NCBI GenBank assembly: GCA_963680875.1
Contig: OY804589.1
Span: 24,912,353-24,976,352 of the forward strand
Source: Bathymodiolus brooksi
Lineage: Eukaryota; Mollusca; Bivalvia; Mytilida; Modiolidae
Reading direction: 5' to 3'
Length of the DNA stretch: 64,000 bases
Below the pieces are notes generated by a model. It was not told the DNA's origin, did no database searches, and worked only from the letters and a program-made list of their open reading frames with translations. Below are positions 44,330 to 55,250 of the stretch, piece by piece; position 1 is the first letter of the stretch; each line of letters begins with the position of its first letter. The position numbers and the translations under genes are program-made.

Positions 44330-45300
44330 CTAATCATATGATTAGCTTAATCATAAGTTCAACAACGGACCCCAGATGTTCATTGAACTTTTGAGTTTGC
44401 TGAATCTAATTTGAAGCATTGACCTCTCACCTTTAACCCATTATGAAAGGGTATCGAACTCCTTTTCTCGTGTTGTCCGTTGTCTGGCGTAGATCTGATT
44501 TTGATCATATTTTTTTTAAGGTGAAAGCTTGTATAGGCATAGCCTATTGCTAAATCCCATTCATATGCACTTGTGAATAAAATATGCTTAAAGCAATATT
44601 TTGTTTTGTGATTTTCCTTTTAGTCAAATTTTGGGGAAAGCTAATGATAACAAAAGGGTTTAATATATGAAAGAAAAAAAAACATATTTTATTACCTTCA
44701 ATGAGGATTTGTTAAGGTGTAAGAATGGTAAAACACCCAACTTAGGGAGCGAATGTTTATCTTTTGTGAAGGTCGGCTATGCTGTTAACTCTAAAGCAAA
44801 TGCTGTCGCCTAATTTTATTGAGGAAAAAATTGACCCAAAAAATGCCAAAAAATAAATAATCTGACCAGACAGTTTTCAACGAGTACAATCGGTAATGTA
44901 CTGAAAAAGAAATAATGTGATTTTCCTTTCCTGTGAAAAAAATAAAACTGGAGAAAGAGCACCACTACATTCGGTCCCTTACAAAACACATGTTTAGATC
45001 GCAAAATATTTTTTTTTCCAGAAAATAGGTAACAAATCTTGCAAGGTAAATGAGTTGCGATCTTGAGAACGTTTATTACGATTTATAGGTATCCCATGAG
45101 ATCTACGCGAGGGAAAAGCTCTGCAGCTGTATCGATATCTATGAATTAATAAAAATCATACTATGTCCGTTTTCAACTAAATCCGTGTAGGCAAGAAATT
45201 AGAGGCATGTGCTAGTTTCCATATCCGTACGTACTTACAATTTGGATAAATATTTAATTTTCACAGAGTGGGCTTAAAAAAAACTATTTTACCCTATCAC
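44330..45300. other. AT-rich stretch
   Basis: Nothing recognised. Confidence 0.4.
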
Positions 45301-45324
45301 GTTCTGAAAGTGAGCGGTGATATA

Positions 45325-45625
45325 TTTGTGTGTTAGGGGTATCAAGTTTGCCTATGTTTCTACGATTGCTCTATTGTATTTCAGGACTGTTGTGGGCTAT
45401 TTTGTGTTCTTCGTTTTCTTGCTATCGTCTGCTGTTTTCAAAAACGGTAGAGAGTCTCGGAATGAAGATTTATCTGGTTCAGGCATAAGCCACCTTAGCC
45501 GATTTAAGATATCCTGCATGTGGCCTTTGGTTTGTTCTCAACAACTTTTAAACTACTTGATTTTCCAGTCTTGTGGTATTGAGCGTACCCGATGAAGATT
45601 ATTCCAGTAACGTGGTGCACCTTGT
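45325..45625 (+). repeat. PLE leader-like piece followed by hammerhead-like repeat
   Basis: 'GTGTGTTAGGGGTATCAAG' and 'TTTCTACGATTGCTCTATTG' match the leader family (complement of 60600). About 150 bp later 'TATTGAGCGTACCCGATGAA' and 'TATTCCAGTAACGTGG' match the hammerhead-like family. The same strand and close spacing suggest one element end. Confidence 0.55.
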
Positions 45626-45719
45626 AGTAGATAACTACGGTTTTTTAAACCCGATACCGGTATATGACCCTGGTATATGTTAGTGGATATATAACACATG
45701 TCAAACACACCTCTGATAT

Positions 45720-45960
45720 TTGTGCTTAGCGCTACTTTAAACAAAATTTATCAGTTATATGGTGCTTAGGTTTCATTGGTGAAGGAAAATGGAGAAAACT
45801 AGAGGCATGCTGCAAATAACCTGATAAACTTTGCCGACTAATGTTATATCGAGTATATCTCGGATCAGTGTCGGAATAAAACAAAACTATAGTGGTAACA
45901 TGGACTGATTACATAGGCAGATACCATTCGATCACGTCAATTGTGGACCAAATTATTCAA
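45720..45960 (-). repeat. SINE, common type, highly diverged
   Basis: 'CAGTTATATGGTGC', 'CTGATAAACTTTGC', 'ATCGAGTATATCTCGG', 'CCATTCGATCACG' in the expected order. Confidence 0.6.
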
Positions 45961-46134
45961 GTAAATACAAAAATAAGCTTTCCACAAAAAATAGAAAGAC
46001 ACAAAAAATAGTAATACCATGCTATTTACGAAAAATTGTTGCCATGTAAAGAAAAGTTAGAGAATACAGAGATGGTAATAAAGCTAGAATAGAATTCAGA
46101 GACACATGCAATAAAAAAACAAAATAGCTATTAA

Positions 46135-46200
46135 ATTTAGTACATTTCTGGAATAACATTCATCAGGTTCGCTCAAAGCCAAAATATTGGGAACGAGACA
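46135..46200 (-). repeat. PLE-type hammerhead-like repeat
   Basis: Minus strand TTGAGCGAACCTGATGAATG, then TTATTCCAGAAATG. Confidence 0.55.
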
Positions 46201-46204
46201 ATCA

Positions 46205-47145
46205 ATAAATGTAACAGAGACAACACAGGAAACTATAAAATAAGGAACACGAATCCTACCAACAAAACCTGGATGCACTCAATGAGTACATGTAGGTAAG
46301 CGAAACCACTCTAGTTTCCATGCACTTAAATTAATCGATTTAATCAATTATATATTTCAGAAAAAGTTGTAGAAGCTAACTAAGAGTTATCGTTTCGTCA
46401 TCATTAACTGCGGTATACCGGATATTGGACTATTTGATCATATGATAAACGACAAGCAAAACAGTTATAAATCACGTGACTGCGCTTAATTTTCAAAATG
46501 CGTGTTTTTTCTATAGAACAAAACAGTCATAGCCTGTGGATAAAAAGTACTACATATCCTTATTTTATTTCCATTAAATAATTCATAGCCTCTAAACACA
46601 AATTAGAAAACAATTGAATTTTCACGTCTGTTGACACCCCGCGTGCAATTATTTATAGTGATTAGATAACCTCCCCTTGTTTCATATATCTATAATTAGA
46701 ATTTATGGTAATAATAAAAATATGTTTTACAATGGTAGAATGCTTTGATTTGTTGGAACGAATACCTCCAGTGGCTATTGGCAATAAAATTCAAATAATC
46801 ATTTCACACTTATATATAACTGATTTAAATTATTAAATACACTAATTAGTTTTATTTCTTCAAAATGAATCTTTCTGATTACATTCTAAACGTAGCCATT
46901 TTTTTTTATTTCAATTTTATTCACAAACAAATTACGCTGGGGAAATTGATTGTAGACGAAGCACAGCCATTAACCATAAGTGATTTGAAATGCTGCAAAA
47001 AGGACATTGGCCCTAACTCATACATGTTGACTTCTCATATTATGACTAGTATAATGACGTCATCATCCCTCGACATTTCCACAACATGGCGTAAGATGTT
47101 CGAGCAAAGATCAGTTTATACGAAATAAGTACAATGACACCGAGA
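46205..47145. other. AT-rich stretch
   Basis: Short open frame at 46865-47128 (ATG, 87 aa) that I do not recognise; otherwise nothing. Confidence 0.35.
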
Positions 47146-47149
47146 AGAA

Positions 47150-47600
47150 AAGCTTGATGATATCAAAGATGTAATCGTTAGAAGTGGTAAACTGAAGGCG
47201 GACAGACGATGCAATGACAACCAAAAGGCGGACAGACGATGCAATGGCCAACAAAAGGCGGACAGACGATGCAATGGCCAACAAAAGACGGACAGACGAT
47301 GCAATGGCCAACGAAAGGCGGACAGACGATGCAATGGCCAACAAAGGCGGACAGACGATGCAATGGCCAACAAAGGCGGACAGACGATGCAATGGCCAAA
47401 AAAAAGGCGGACAGACGGTGCAATGGTAAAGAAAAAGGCGGACAGACGATGCAATGACCAAGAAAAGAACATTATGGTGGACAAAATATCACACAGAAAA
47501 CTACAGATCGAGTAAAATGAACCCAATTCTAAACCTACAAAAATAACCGGTAGCGCAGGCACTTCCTGCTCACCACGTGGCACTCGTCGTGTTTCTCTTG
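47150..47600 (-). repeat. PLE-type tail carrying an internal minisatellite
   Basis: Outer parts match the tail repeat: 'GATATCAAAGATGTAATCGT' at left; 'CACACAGAAAACTACAGATC' and 'CACGTGGCACTCGTCGTG' at right. The middle segment is replaced by the minisatellite at 47198-47462. Confidence 0.75.
47198..47462. repeat. 29-30 bp minisatellite, ~9 copies
   Basis: Motif AGGCGGACAGACGATGCAAT plus GGCCAACAA. It matches the single-copy wording of the tail elsewhere ('CGAAGGACAGACAATAAAAT' at 40915), so it is an amplified tail segment. It yields open frames on both strands that are not genes. Confidence 0.95.
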
Positions 47601-47664
47601 AAAAAAACATAAACACGAAGTAGCATCTATTCACTTTGCCGAAATAACTAACCAAGGACTTTTA

Positions 47665-47770
47665 AGTTAATTGGCTTTATAATATTTTGACTATGAACAT
47701 ACCCGTTGAAGTTTATTCTCGAAAGGCTTCGTGCGCACTAAATTAGATATCTACGTTTTTATTTTATTGT
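47665..47770 (+). repeat. PLE-type hammerhead-like repeat, diverged
   Basis: 'GAACATACCCGTTGAAGTTT', 'CTCGAAAGGCTTCGTGC', 'CTAAATTAGATATCTACG'. Confidence 0.55.
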
Positions 47771-47844
47771 ACATCTGAACTTTGGTTGTTATATTTATTA
47801 CCCAATAAACAATAAAAGAAGATTAATATATGGAAAGAGGGTCA

Positions 47845-48050
47845 TCGTGGTCGTGATCTGTGGTGGCTGGATTAACAACTACCTGTGTTGTGAGTTCGAA
47901 TCGATACAACATTATACTATAAAGTTTGGTAGTGACTTGCGAAAGACAGGTCGATGGTTTATCTGGGTACTCCGGTTTCCTCCACCAATAAAACTGACTG
48001 CCACGACATAACTGAAATATTGTTTAAAGTGGCGTTAGACACCATAACCC
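47845..48050 (+). repeat. SINE, common type, internal deletion
   Basis: 'TCGTGGTCGTGATCTGTGGT', 'GTGAGTTCGAATCGATACA' (jumping from B box into the body), 'ACTGACTGCCACGACATAAC'. Confidence 0.88.
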
Positions 48051-48059
48051 GCACCCTAT

Positions 48060-48600
48060 ATAAAAAGAAGAAAAAAGGACAGCTATTAGAGTTGACCACA
48101 ATTAACTGCATAATGAATATTTTTCATTTTAAATGATTGACACTGTTTGATGAATCAGTATTTATTAACTATTTACTGAAGCCCTTGAGTCATGTTTACA
48201 CTTTTCGTCCGTCTGTGCGTATGTACACAATTCCTATCATTACTACTCTTACAACTAGACAGCATGCTTAATTCTCCTCCACTTCGTTGCTATTTTTCTA
48301 TTTATCTGTATAAATTCTAATATGCTAAAAATAAATATCATCCAGACACCTCATCTACGCTTAAACATGGTCGTGTATAGAAACATGGCTTCATTTGATT
48401 GACATTTTGACAGACGTCCAGATGTTGTAATGCTTTTCGCTATTTACAGATAAGGATGATCAAATGCCATCGACATCCTTTCATATCCTTATCGAGTTTT
48501 TTGTTGTTGTGATATTGGCAATTTGCCAATTGTCAAGAGAGATAATGTTATTATTTAACATTACTACATTTCTAGGGATATCTTGTAGAGAACAAAAACT
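48060..48600. other. AT-rich stretch
   Basis: Nothing recognised. Confidence 0.4.
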
Positions 48601-48619
48601 AATGAAGGACAAACATACA

Positions 48620-49000
48620 ACATAGACAATAGTACAGGGTTTATGTGTATGAAGTATAACAACTGGGATAAAAGCCAAGATTTACCGAACATTTCCCAAT
48701 TTTGCGCTGAATACACATGCTTTATTTTTTAAGACACTGCTTTAATATTGCGTTTATCCTGCAGAAAAATCACATTAATCCATCCACGTTTATAATTTGC
48801 ATTAAAAAATAAAAATGTATAGTTATCCCTTGATTGCCCCTTTTGATAATTGCTGTCAACAGGAAGTGAACTGGATTTACAACTAGGTTCCCAAAGATCA
48901 ACAAGTAACATGTGACAGGGCTACCTGAAAAAGCTATATTTCGGTCAGTTACCGCATATAACTTTTTTTTCCAGTCAATGCAATATGCATGCTCAAATAG
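48620..49000 (+). repeat. ~400-bp dispersed repeat, copy 2
   Basis: Aligns with 37600-37975: 'TAAGACACTGCTTTAATATT', 'AATCACATTAATCCA', 'CTGTCAACAGGAAGTGAAC', 'GTCAATGCAATATGC'. Confidence 0.8.
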
Positions 49001-49049
49001 AACAAGTGCATGATGAAGACTAATATTCCTATAATATAAACGTTAGAGA

Positions 49050-49150
49050 ACACAGCAGGGATGGAAAATCTAGAGACACTGGCAACATTGGGCACACCAA
49101 ACAAAGAACGAATACAAACAACACACAAAACCAGAACACAGAAAATTAAA
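49050..49150. repeat. Partial dispersed repeat (relative of 22025 and 63570)
   Basis: 'CTAGAGACACTGGCAACATT' and 'GGGCACACCAAACAAAG'. Confidence 0.5.
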
Positions 49151-49624
49151 AAAATGAGCAGTACGAGCTGTCCAAAAATCGAGGGTGAACGCAGGTGTTC
49201 GCCAAGGGTTAGCAGTTGCTGCCTCTTATAAGACCATGTTACTGATATATACCTATGTATGAAATATTACTGTTGCATTAGCTGTGGTTCATATTTAATT
49301 GTCAACAAGAAAAAAAAACCCATTCGAAAGTCTGTTCAATATCAAGCATCAAGAAACAGAGCATGTATTTGTTGTTCTGGTATATTTATGCATAGTGATC
49401 CGTTAATGGAGCAAACAATTAAATAATGCAAAAATTTAAAATTCCAGGACTTGCAGGCATACATTTTTCGTGTACTATTTTAGCACTCGTACCACAAAAT
49501 GTACCTATTAAAACAAAGTATGGTTTGCTTCTGGGTTCTGATTGGGTACTACTTCGAGTATGAGTCTAAATTCGTGTTCAAAAGATTTATTTACCGCTTG
49601 TCGTAATCAGAAACCGAACCTTTC

Positions 49625-49855
49625 CTCATTCATGACTTATCACCGGGTTTGTAACTCGAATAGCACAACGGGTGCCACTAGTGGAGCAGGAACTGCTTAC
49701 CCTTCCAAGGGACCTGAGTTCACTTCCGGTTTTTAGTGGTGTTATGTGTTGTAGATCGTTGTCTTTTCTTTTGTCCTTTTTCCTTTGGCCATTGTGTTGT
49801 CTGTTCTTCTTCGATTTACGGATTATGGCTACCCCTTTGGTATCTTCAAAACTTT
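49625..49855 (+). repeat. PLE-type retroelement tail, good copy
   Basis: 'CACAACGGGTGCCACTAGTG', 'GAGCAGGAACTGCTTACCCT', 'GGTTTTTAGTGGTGTTATGT', 'CTACCCCTTTGGTATCTTC'. Plus sense, no RT upstream. Confidence 0.82.
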
Positions 49856-50319
49856 TTTTTATCAATTACTATTTAAGCACGAATATTTTAACCTCATTAA
49901 GCTGCATAATTTAAAATAATAAGACAAGTTTCATCCCTTTTATTTCATTAATTAATCAAGTGAAGAAGAAATATGTTTGTACGCGGCAGTACACAGTTTG
50001 AAGTAGTAAATCGATCCCTAGTTTCTTTTTGTTGCGTGGGCGAAATGATTAATTTTGTAGCAAGGTAACCCTACGTTTCCTCCACAATTGATGACCGTAA
50101 CCGATATTGAAGATTAACAAGGTTTGTAAGACGTTTATGCAACTATGACTGTAATGATTTTCTTTCCCAATAGAGACTTAAAATTAACAATCTCTTAGAT
50201 GACATCATACATATGGAAGATGAAAAAAGCAAAAGTTGCTGTAATCCATAAAAGTCCACATCGACGGCTTACAAATACAATTTCCCTCACCCATATACAT
50301 GTATAAGTGTAATATAAAT

Positions 50320-50400
50320 TGTAAATATGTACGTTAAGGGTATCGATTCTGCTTCAGTTTCTACGATTTTCCGATTAAAGGACGGTGTGGAATTGTTATC
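50320..50400 (+). repeat. PLE leader-like piece
   Basis: 'GTTAAGGGTATCGATTCTGC' and 'TTTCTACGATTTTCCGATTA'. Confidence 0.5.
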
Positions 50401-50404
50401 TTTA

Positions 50405-50635
50405 TTTCACTCCAATACAAGAAGAGTTTGTATAATGGGTAACCAAAATCCATAAATCGAAGAAGTACAGACAACACAATAGCCACAAGAAAAAGAACAA
50501 AAGAACAAGCATAAACTACAAACTAAAGATAGAGTAACACGAACCCCACTAAAATATAGGGGTGAACTCAGGTGCTCCGTAAGAATAAGCAGTTCCTGCT
50601 CCACTAGTGGTACCCGTCGTGTTAATCTAGTTACA
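50405..50635 (-). repeat. PLE-type tail linked to RT coding
   Basis: Minus strand runs from RT coding (50636 on) straight into 'CACGACGGGTACCACTAGTG', 'GAGCAGGAACTGCTTATTC' and on to 'GTACTTCTTCGATTTATGG'. This is the one place in the window where tail and RT are joined in order. Confidence 0.8.
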
Positions 50636-50978
50636 AACCCAGTGATAGGTAATGAATCGTGGTCATTTGTGACTCAGATAATACATAACGGTCAGCCAAG
50701 TCATGGTAGCGACCGTAAAGCTGTCGAAGTGATGACTTCAACTTAATCAATAGGAAATCATGACAGGAACCACAAGCTCTGGAATATCGTATCAAGTGAG
50801 CGAGATATACTCCATATGCAGGTGCTGCTGGAATGTTGCTACATGTAAATGGAAAGTTCACAATGGGAAAATTGAAATCATCTCTTTTGTCGTAAAGTTT
50901 CATTTAACCGCCCCTTACTGTAAATTTTGAGGTGTAGGTCAAGGTATCTGTGGCATCCTTTATTTCAAGCCCATGGGA
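50636..50978 (-). pseudogene. RT C-terminal fragment, second PLE-type family
   Basis: Reading down from 50978: LEIKDATDTLTYTSK, a stop at 50904-50906, then MKLYDKRDDFNFPIVNFP, CSNIPAAPAYGVYLAHLIRY and KLKSSLRQLYGRYHDL. It aligns with the C-terminal RT of the PLE at 16016-16300 (KIYDKRNDFNFKIINFP, CSNIPASPAYG). Segments after KDATDT and after SCHDF are deleted compared with what I know of the family. A decayed 5'-truncated copy; catalytic motifs are not present. Confidence 0.85.
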
Positions 50979-50984
50979 AAAAAA

Positions 50985-51125
50985 TAAAACGTTTCCTAAA
51001 AAGGAGAATGGTCACTTCTATGCAAAGTAATTGCTTCCGAAATTGAGAAGCTGAATCTCAATATAAAATAAACTTTCTAAAACAAAAATGGAAAACTACA
51101 TTCCAATATAAAGTAAGCATTTCCT
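50985..51125. repeat. Degenerate copies of the 42-bp minisatellite
   Basis: Left flank of the array below: 'AAAATGGAAAACTACATTCC', 'AATATAAAGTAAGC'. Similar decayed copies continue on the right to about 51780. Confidence 0.6.
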
Positions 51126-51440
51126 TAAAATGGAAACTGTTTTCCAATACAATGTAAACGCGTCCTAAGAATGGGAAACTGCATTTCAATGCAATGTAAG
51201 CGCTTCCTTAAAATGGAAAACTGCATTCCAATACAATGTAAAGGCGTCCTAAGAATGGGAAACTGCATTTCAATGCAATGTAAGCGCTTCCTTAAAATGG
51301 GAAACTGCATTCCAATACAATGTAAACGCGTCCTAAGAATGGGAATCTGCATTTCAATGCAATGTAAGCGCATCTTCAGAATGGGAAACTGCATTCCAAT
51401 GCAATGTACACGCTTCTTACAAATGGGAAACTGTAAGCAT
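51126..51440 (+). repeat. 42-bp minisatellite, 84-bp higher-order period
   Basis: Units alternate between 'CATTCCAATACAATGTAAAC' + 'GCGTCCTAAGAATGGG' and 'CATTTCAATGCAATGTAAGC' + 'GCTTCCTTAAAATGG'. About 7.5 units of 42 bp. 42 is a multiple of three, hence open frames on both strands that are not genes. Confidence 0.95.
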
Positions 51441-51789
51441 TACAATAACAAAGTCAACACTTTCCCAAAACGAGAAGCCACATTGTAATGTAATGTGAAA
51501 ACAACTAAAAACCAGAGACTGTATAATGTTTTTGTTAAATACTTCTTCAACACAACTAAATAGAGACATTCAAATATCAAATAATGCTTCTAAAAGTAGG
51601 AAGCTTCACTCCACATCAAAGTAAATGTTATCTACAGAAGCTGCATTCCAATACAATGTGAATAATCAACCTCCCTCAAAAGCTATATTCTAAATACGAT
51701 AAATAACCCTTTTGCAAGCGTTAATGTCAAAGTCAATGTTTCAATAAAATTAAAAGCAACATTTCAATGCAAAATTCAGAAATTAGATG

Positions 51790-52235
51790 TAACGTTTTAC
51801 AAAGAATATATAAAATGGTTGTTTCATTATTCAGAAGATTCTTTAGACTGTAAATACAACTGAAGACTAAATTATTTATACTTCTAGCCGCTTATGTAAT
51901 TGATGATATTGTGCATCTCGTATTTTCTTGCCGATTACGGTAATAAATCAATATTTAATCTGTTACTTCCATTTACTGTATACCAGTTGACCATTATAAT
52001 GTTCAAGATTATTTATATTTTTTTGCAAAGTGATCAGGGACCCTAATTTACTCTTAGTAATTACAAGTTTTATATAGAATCTATTATGATATTATATGAC
52101 TTTAGAAAGAAATTCAGAAGGAAAATGTAAAGAAGAGATATTCCCAACATGCCAACGTTAATTTCAATGTAATTATTGTGGAATGCATCTAATAATGCAA
52201 CTTTATGAGATGGTGATTCTCATATAATGAAGGGT
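51790..52235. other. AT-rich stretch
   Basis: Nothing recognised. Confidence 0.4.
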
Positions 52236-52239
52236 CACT

Positions 52240-52786
52240 ATGCCCTCCTCTTCTGTTAGACACATTTATCTCTAGGCGTTTGTCCTCACTATGACTCATG
52301 GTCATTTATTTTTCGCACTCTCAATGACCCAATGATTTCCAAATTTTCGTCCTCTCATTTGGACAATATTCATTACGCTTTTGTCCTCACTATGACCAAT
52401 GGTCATTTAGTTTTCGCACTCTCAATGACCCAATGATTTCCAAATTTTCGTCCTCTCATTTGGACAATATTCATTACGCTTTTGTCCTCACTATGACCCA
52501 TGGTCACTATGTGTTCGTTCGCTGAATGACCCATGGTCACTATGTTTTCGTCCTCTCAATGACACAAAGGTTACCAAATTTCCGACCTCTCATTTGTGCA
52601 ATGGTCATTATGCTTTTGTCCTCTCCATAACTCATGATAACCATGTGTTTGTCCTTTCCAAAATAAAATGGTCAATATGCCTTCGTCTTCGACTTGACAC
52701 AATATTCATTATGCTTTCGCACTTTCTATGATCCATGGTCATCATCTTTTTATCCTCTCAATGATAAAATGGTTACCACGTTTTTG
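52240..52786 (+). repeat. Satellite field, degenerate left flank
   Basis: Diverged 33-34 bp units ('TGTCCTCACTATGAC', 'CATGGTCATTATG'). A 101-bp higher-order unit (three monomers) is repeated: 'TGTCCTCAC' at 52281, 52382 and 52483. Confidence 0.9.
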
Positions 52787-54212
52787 TCCTGTCTGTGACA
52801 CAATGGTCATTATGTTTTCGTCCTGTCTGTGACACAATGGTCATTATGTTTTCGTCCTGTCTGTGGCACAATGGTCATTATGTTTTCGTCCTGTCTGTGG
52901 CACAATGGTCATTATGTTTTCGTCCTGTCTGTGGCACAATGGTCATTATGTTTTCGTCCTGTATGTGGCACAATGGTCATTATGTTTTCGTCCTGTCTGT
53001 GACACAATGGTCATTATGTTTTCGTCCTGTCTGTGGCACAATGGTCATTATGTTTTCGTCCTGTCTGTGGCACAATGGTCATTATCTTTTCGTCCTGTCT
53101 GTGGCAAAATGGTCATTATGTGTTCGTCCTGTCTGTGGCACAATGGTCATTATTTTCGTCCTGTCTGTGGCACAATGGTCATTATGTTTTCGTCCTGTCT
53201 GTGGCACAATGGTCATTATTTTTTCGTCCTGTCAGTGACACAATGGTCATTATGTTTTCGTCCTGTCTGTGGCACAATGGTCATTATGTTTTCGTCCTGT
53301 CTGTGGCACAATGGTCATTATGTTTTCGTTCTGTCTGTGGCACAATGGTCATTATGTGTTCGTCCTGTCTGTGGCACAATTGTCATTATGTATTCGTCCT
53401 GTCTTTGGCACAATGGTCATTATGTTTTCGTCCTGTCTGTGGCACAATGGTCTTTATGTTTGCGTCCTGTCTGTGGCACAATGGTCTTTATGTTTTCGTC
53501 CTGTCTGTGGCACAATGGTCATTATGGTTTCGTCCTGTCTGTGACACAATGGTCATTATGTTTTCGTCCTTTCTGTGGCACAATGGTCATTATGTTTTCG
53601 TCCTTTCTGTGGCACAATGGTCATTATGTTGTCGTCCTGTCTGTGGCACAATGGTCATTATGTTGTCGTCCTGTCTGTGGCACAATGGTCATTATGTTTT
53701 TGTACTGTCTGTGACACAATGGTCGTTATGTTTTCGTCCTGTCTGTGGCACAATGGTCGTTATGTTTTCGTCCTGTCTGTGGCACAATGGTCATTATGTT
53801 TTCGTCCTGTCTGTGGCACAATGGTCATAATGTTTTCGTCCTGTCTGTGGCACAATGGTCATTATGTTTTCGTCCTGTCTGTGGGACAATGGTCATTATG
53901 TTTTCGTCCTGTCTGTGGCACAATGGTCATTATGTTTTCGTCCTGTCTGTGGCACAATGGTCATTATGTTTTCGTCCTGTCTGTGGCACAATGGTCATTA
54001 TGTTTTCGTCCTGTGTGTGGCACAATGGTCATTATGTGTTCGTCCTGTCTGTGGCACAATGGTCATTATGTTTTCGTCCTGTCTGTGGCACAATGGTCAT
54101 TATGTTTTCGTCCTGTCTGTGGCACAATGGTCATTATGTTTTCGTCCTGTCTGTGGCACAATGGTCATTATGTTTTCGTCCTGTCTGTGGCACAATGGTC
54201 ATTATGTTTTCG
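52787..54212 (+). repeat. 34-bp satellite core, ~42 copies
   Basis: Motif CACAATGGTCATTATGTTTT + CGTCCTGTCTGTGG, highly homogeneous, with occasional 'GTGTTCG', 'GTGACAC' and 'CCTTTC' variants. 34 is not a multiple of three and the motif has no stop in any plus frame, so all three frames stay open for hundreds of codons. None is a gene. Confidence 0.98.
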
Positions 54213-55250
54213 GTCTCTCAATGACATAATGACGATTATGTTATTGCATTTTCTATGCTCAAAGGTCAGTATGCGTTCGTACTCTCTATGACAAAATGGT
54301 TGCAATGTTTTAGTCATCTCTATGGCACACTGGTGTATATGATCTCGTCATCTTCACGACACACTGGTGTCTATGCCTTTGTCATCTCTAGGACACACTG
54401 GTCTCTATGCTTTTGTCATCTCTAAGACACACTGGTATATATGTTTTCGTTATCTCCATGACACACTAGTGTCTATGCGTCAATCCTTTCGATGACACAC
54501 TGGTATCTATGTTTTCGTCCTCTCTATGATACAATGGTGATCAAACTTTCGTGGTCTCTATGATACACTGGTCTCTGCTTTCGTCCATTATATGACACAC
54601 CGGTCTCAAAGCTTTCGCCATCTCTGTGATACACTGCTCGTTATGCTTTAGTCATCTCTATGATACACTGGTTTCTGTATTTTCGCTATATGTATGACAC
54701 ATCAGTCTCCATGCGTTCGTCATCTCTATGACACAATGGTCACAATATTTTCGTCATCTCCAGGACACACTGGTGTCTATGTTTTCGTCATTTCTATGAC
54801 ACACTGTTATATATGCCTTCGTCTTCTCTATGACGCAATGTTCTATATGCTTTCGTCATCTCAATGACACACTAGTCTATATGCCTTCGTCATCTCTATG
54901 ACACACTGGTCTATATGCTTTCGTAATAACTATGACGCAATGATCACACTGTTTACATCCTATCTATGACACACTGGTATCTAGACTTCCGTCCTCTCTA
55001 TGACACACTGGTCTATAGGGTTTCATCATTTCTATGCTTTCGTCTTCTCAATGACACACTGCTCTCTATGCTTTCGTCTTCTCTATGACACACTGTTCTC
55101 TATGCTTTCGTCTTCTCTATGACACACTGTTCTCTATGCTTTCGTATTCTCTATGACACACTGGTCTATATGCTTCGTAATAACTATGACGCAATGGTCA
55201 CACTGTTCACAACCTATCTATGACACACTGGTATCTAGACTTCCGTCCTC
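54213..55250 (+). repeat. Satellite field, degenerate middle
   Basis: Diverged 33-35 bp relatives: 'TCTATGACACACTGGT' and 'CTATGCTTTCGTCATC'. Local duplications, e.g. 'AACTATGACGCAATG' at about 54929 and 55185 (about 256 bp apart). Confidence 0.9.

Noticed and set aside
46865..47128. 87-aa plus frame starting with ATG
   Set aside because: No recognisable motif; the end merges into the tail repeat; AT-rich chance frame most likely.
47111..47655. Frames of 116 and 179 aa on the minus strand and 71-72 aa on the plus strand
   Set aside because: Translations of the 29-30 bp minisatellite and the flanking retroelement tail.
52795..54291. Seven overlapping plus-strand frames of up to 283 aa
   Set aside because: By-products of the 34-bp satellite, which has no stop in any plus frame.
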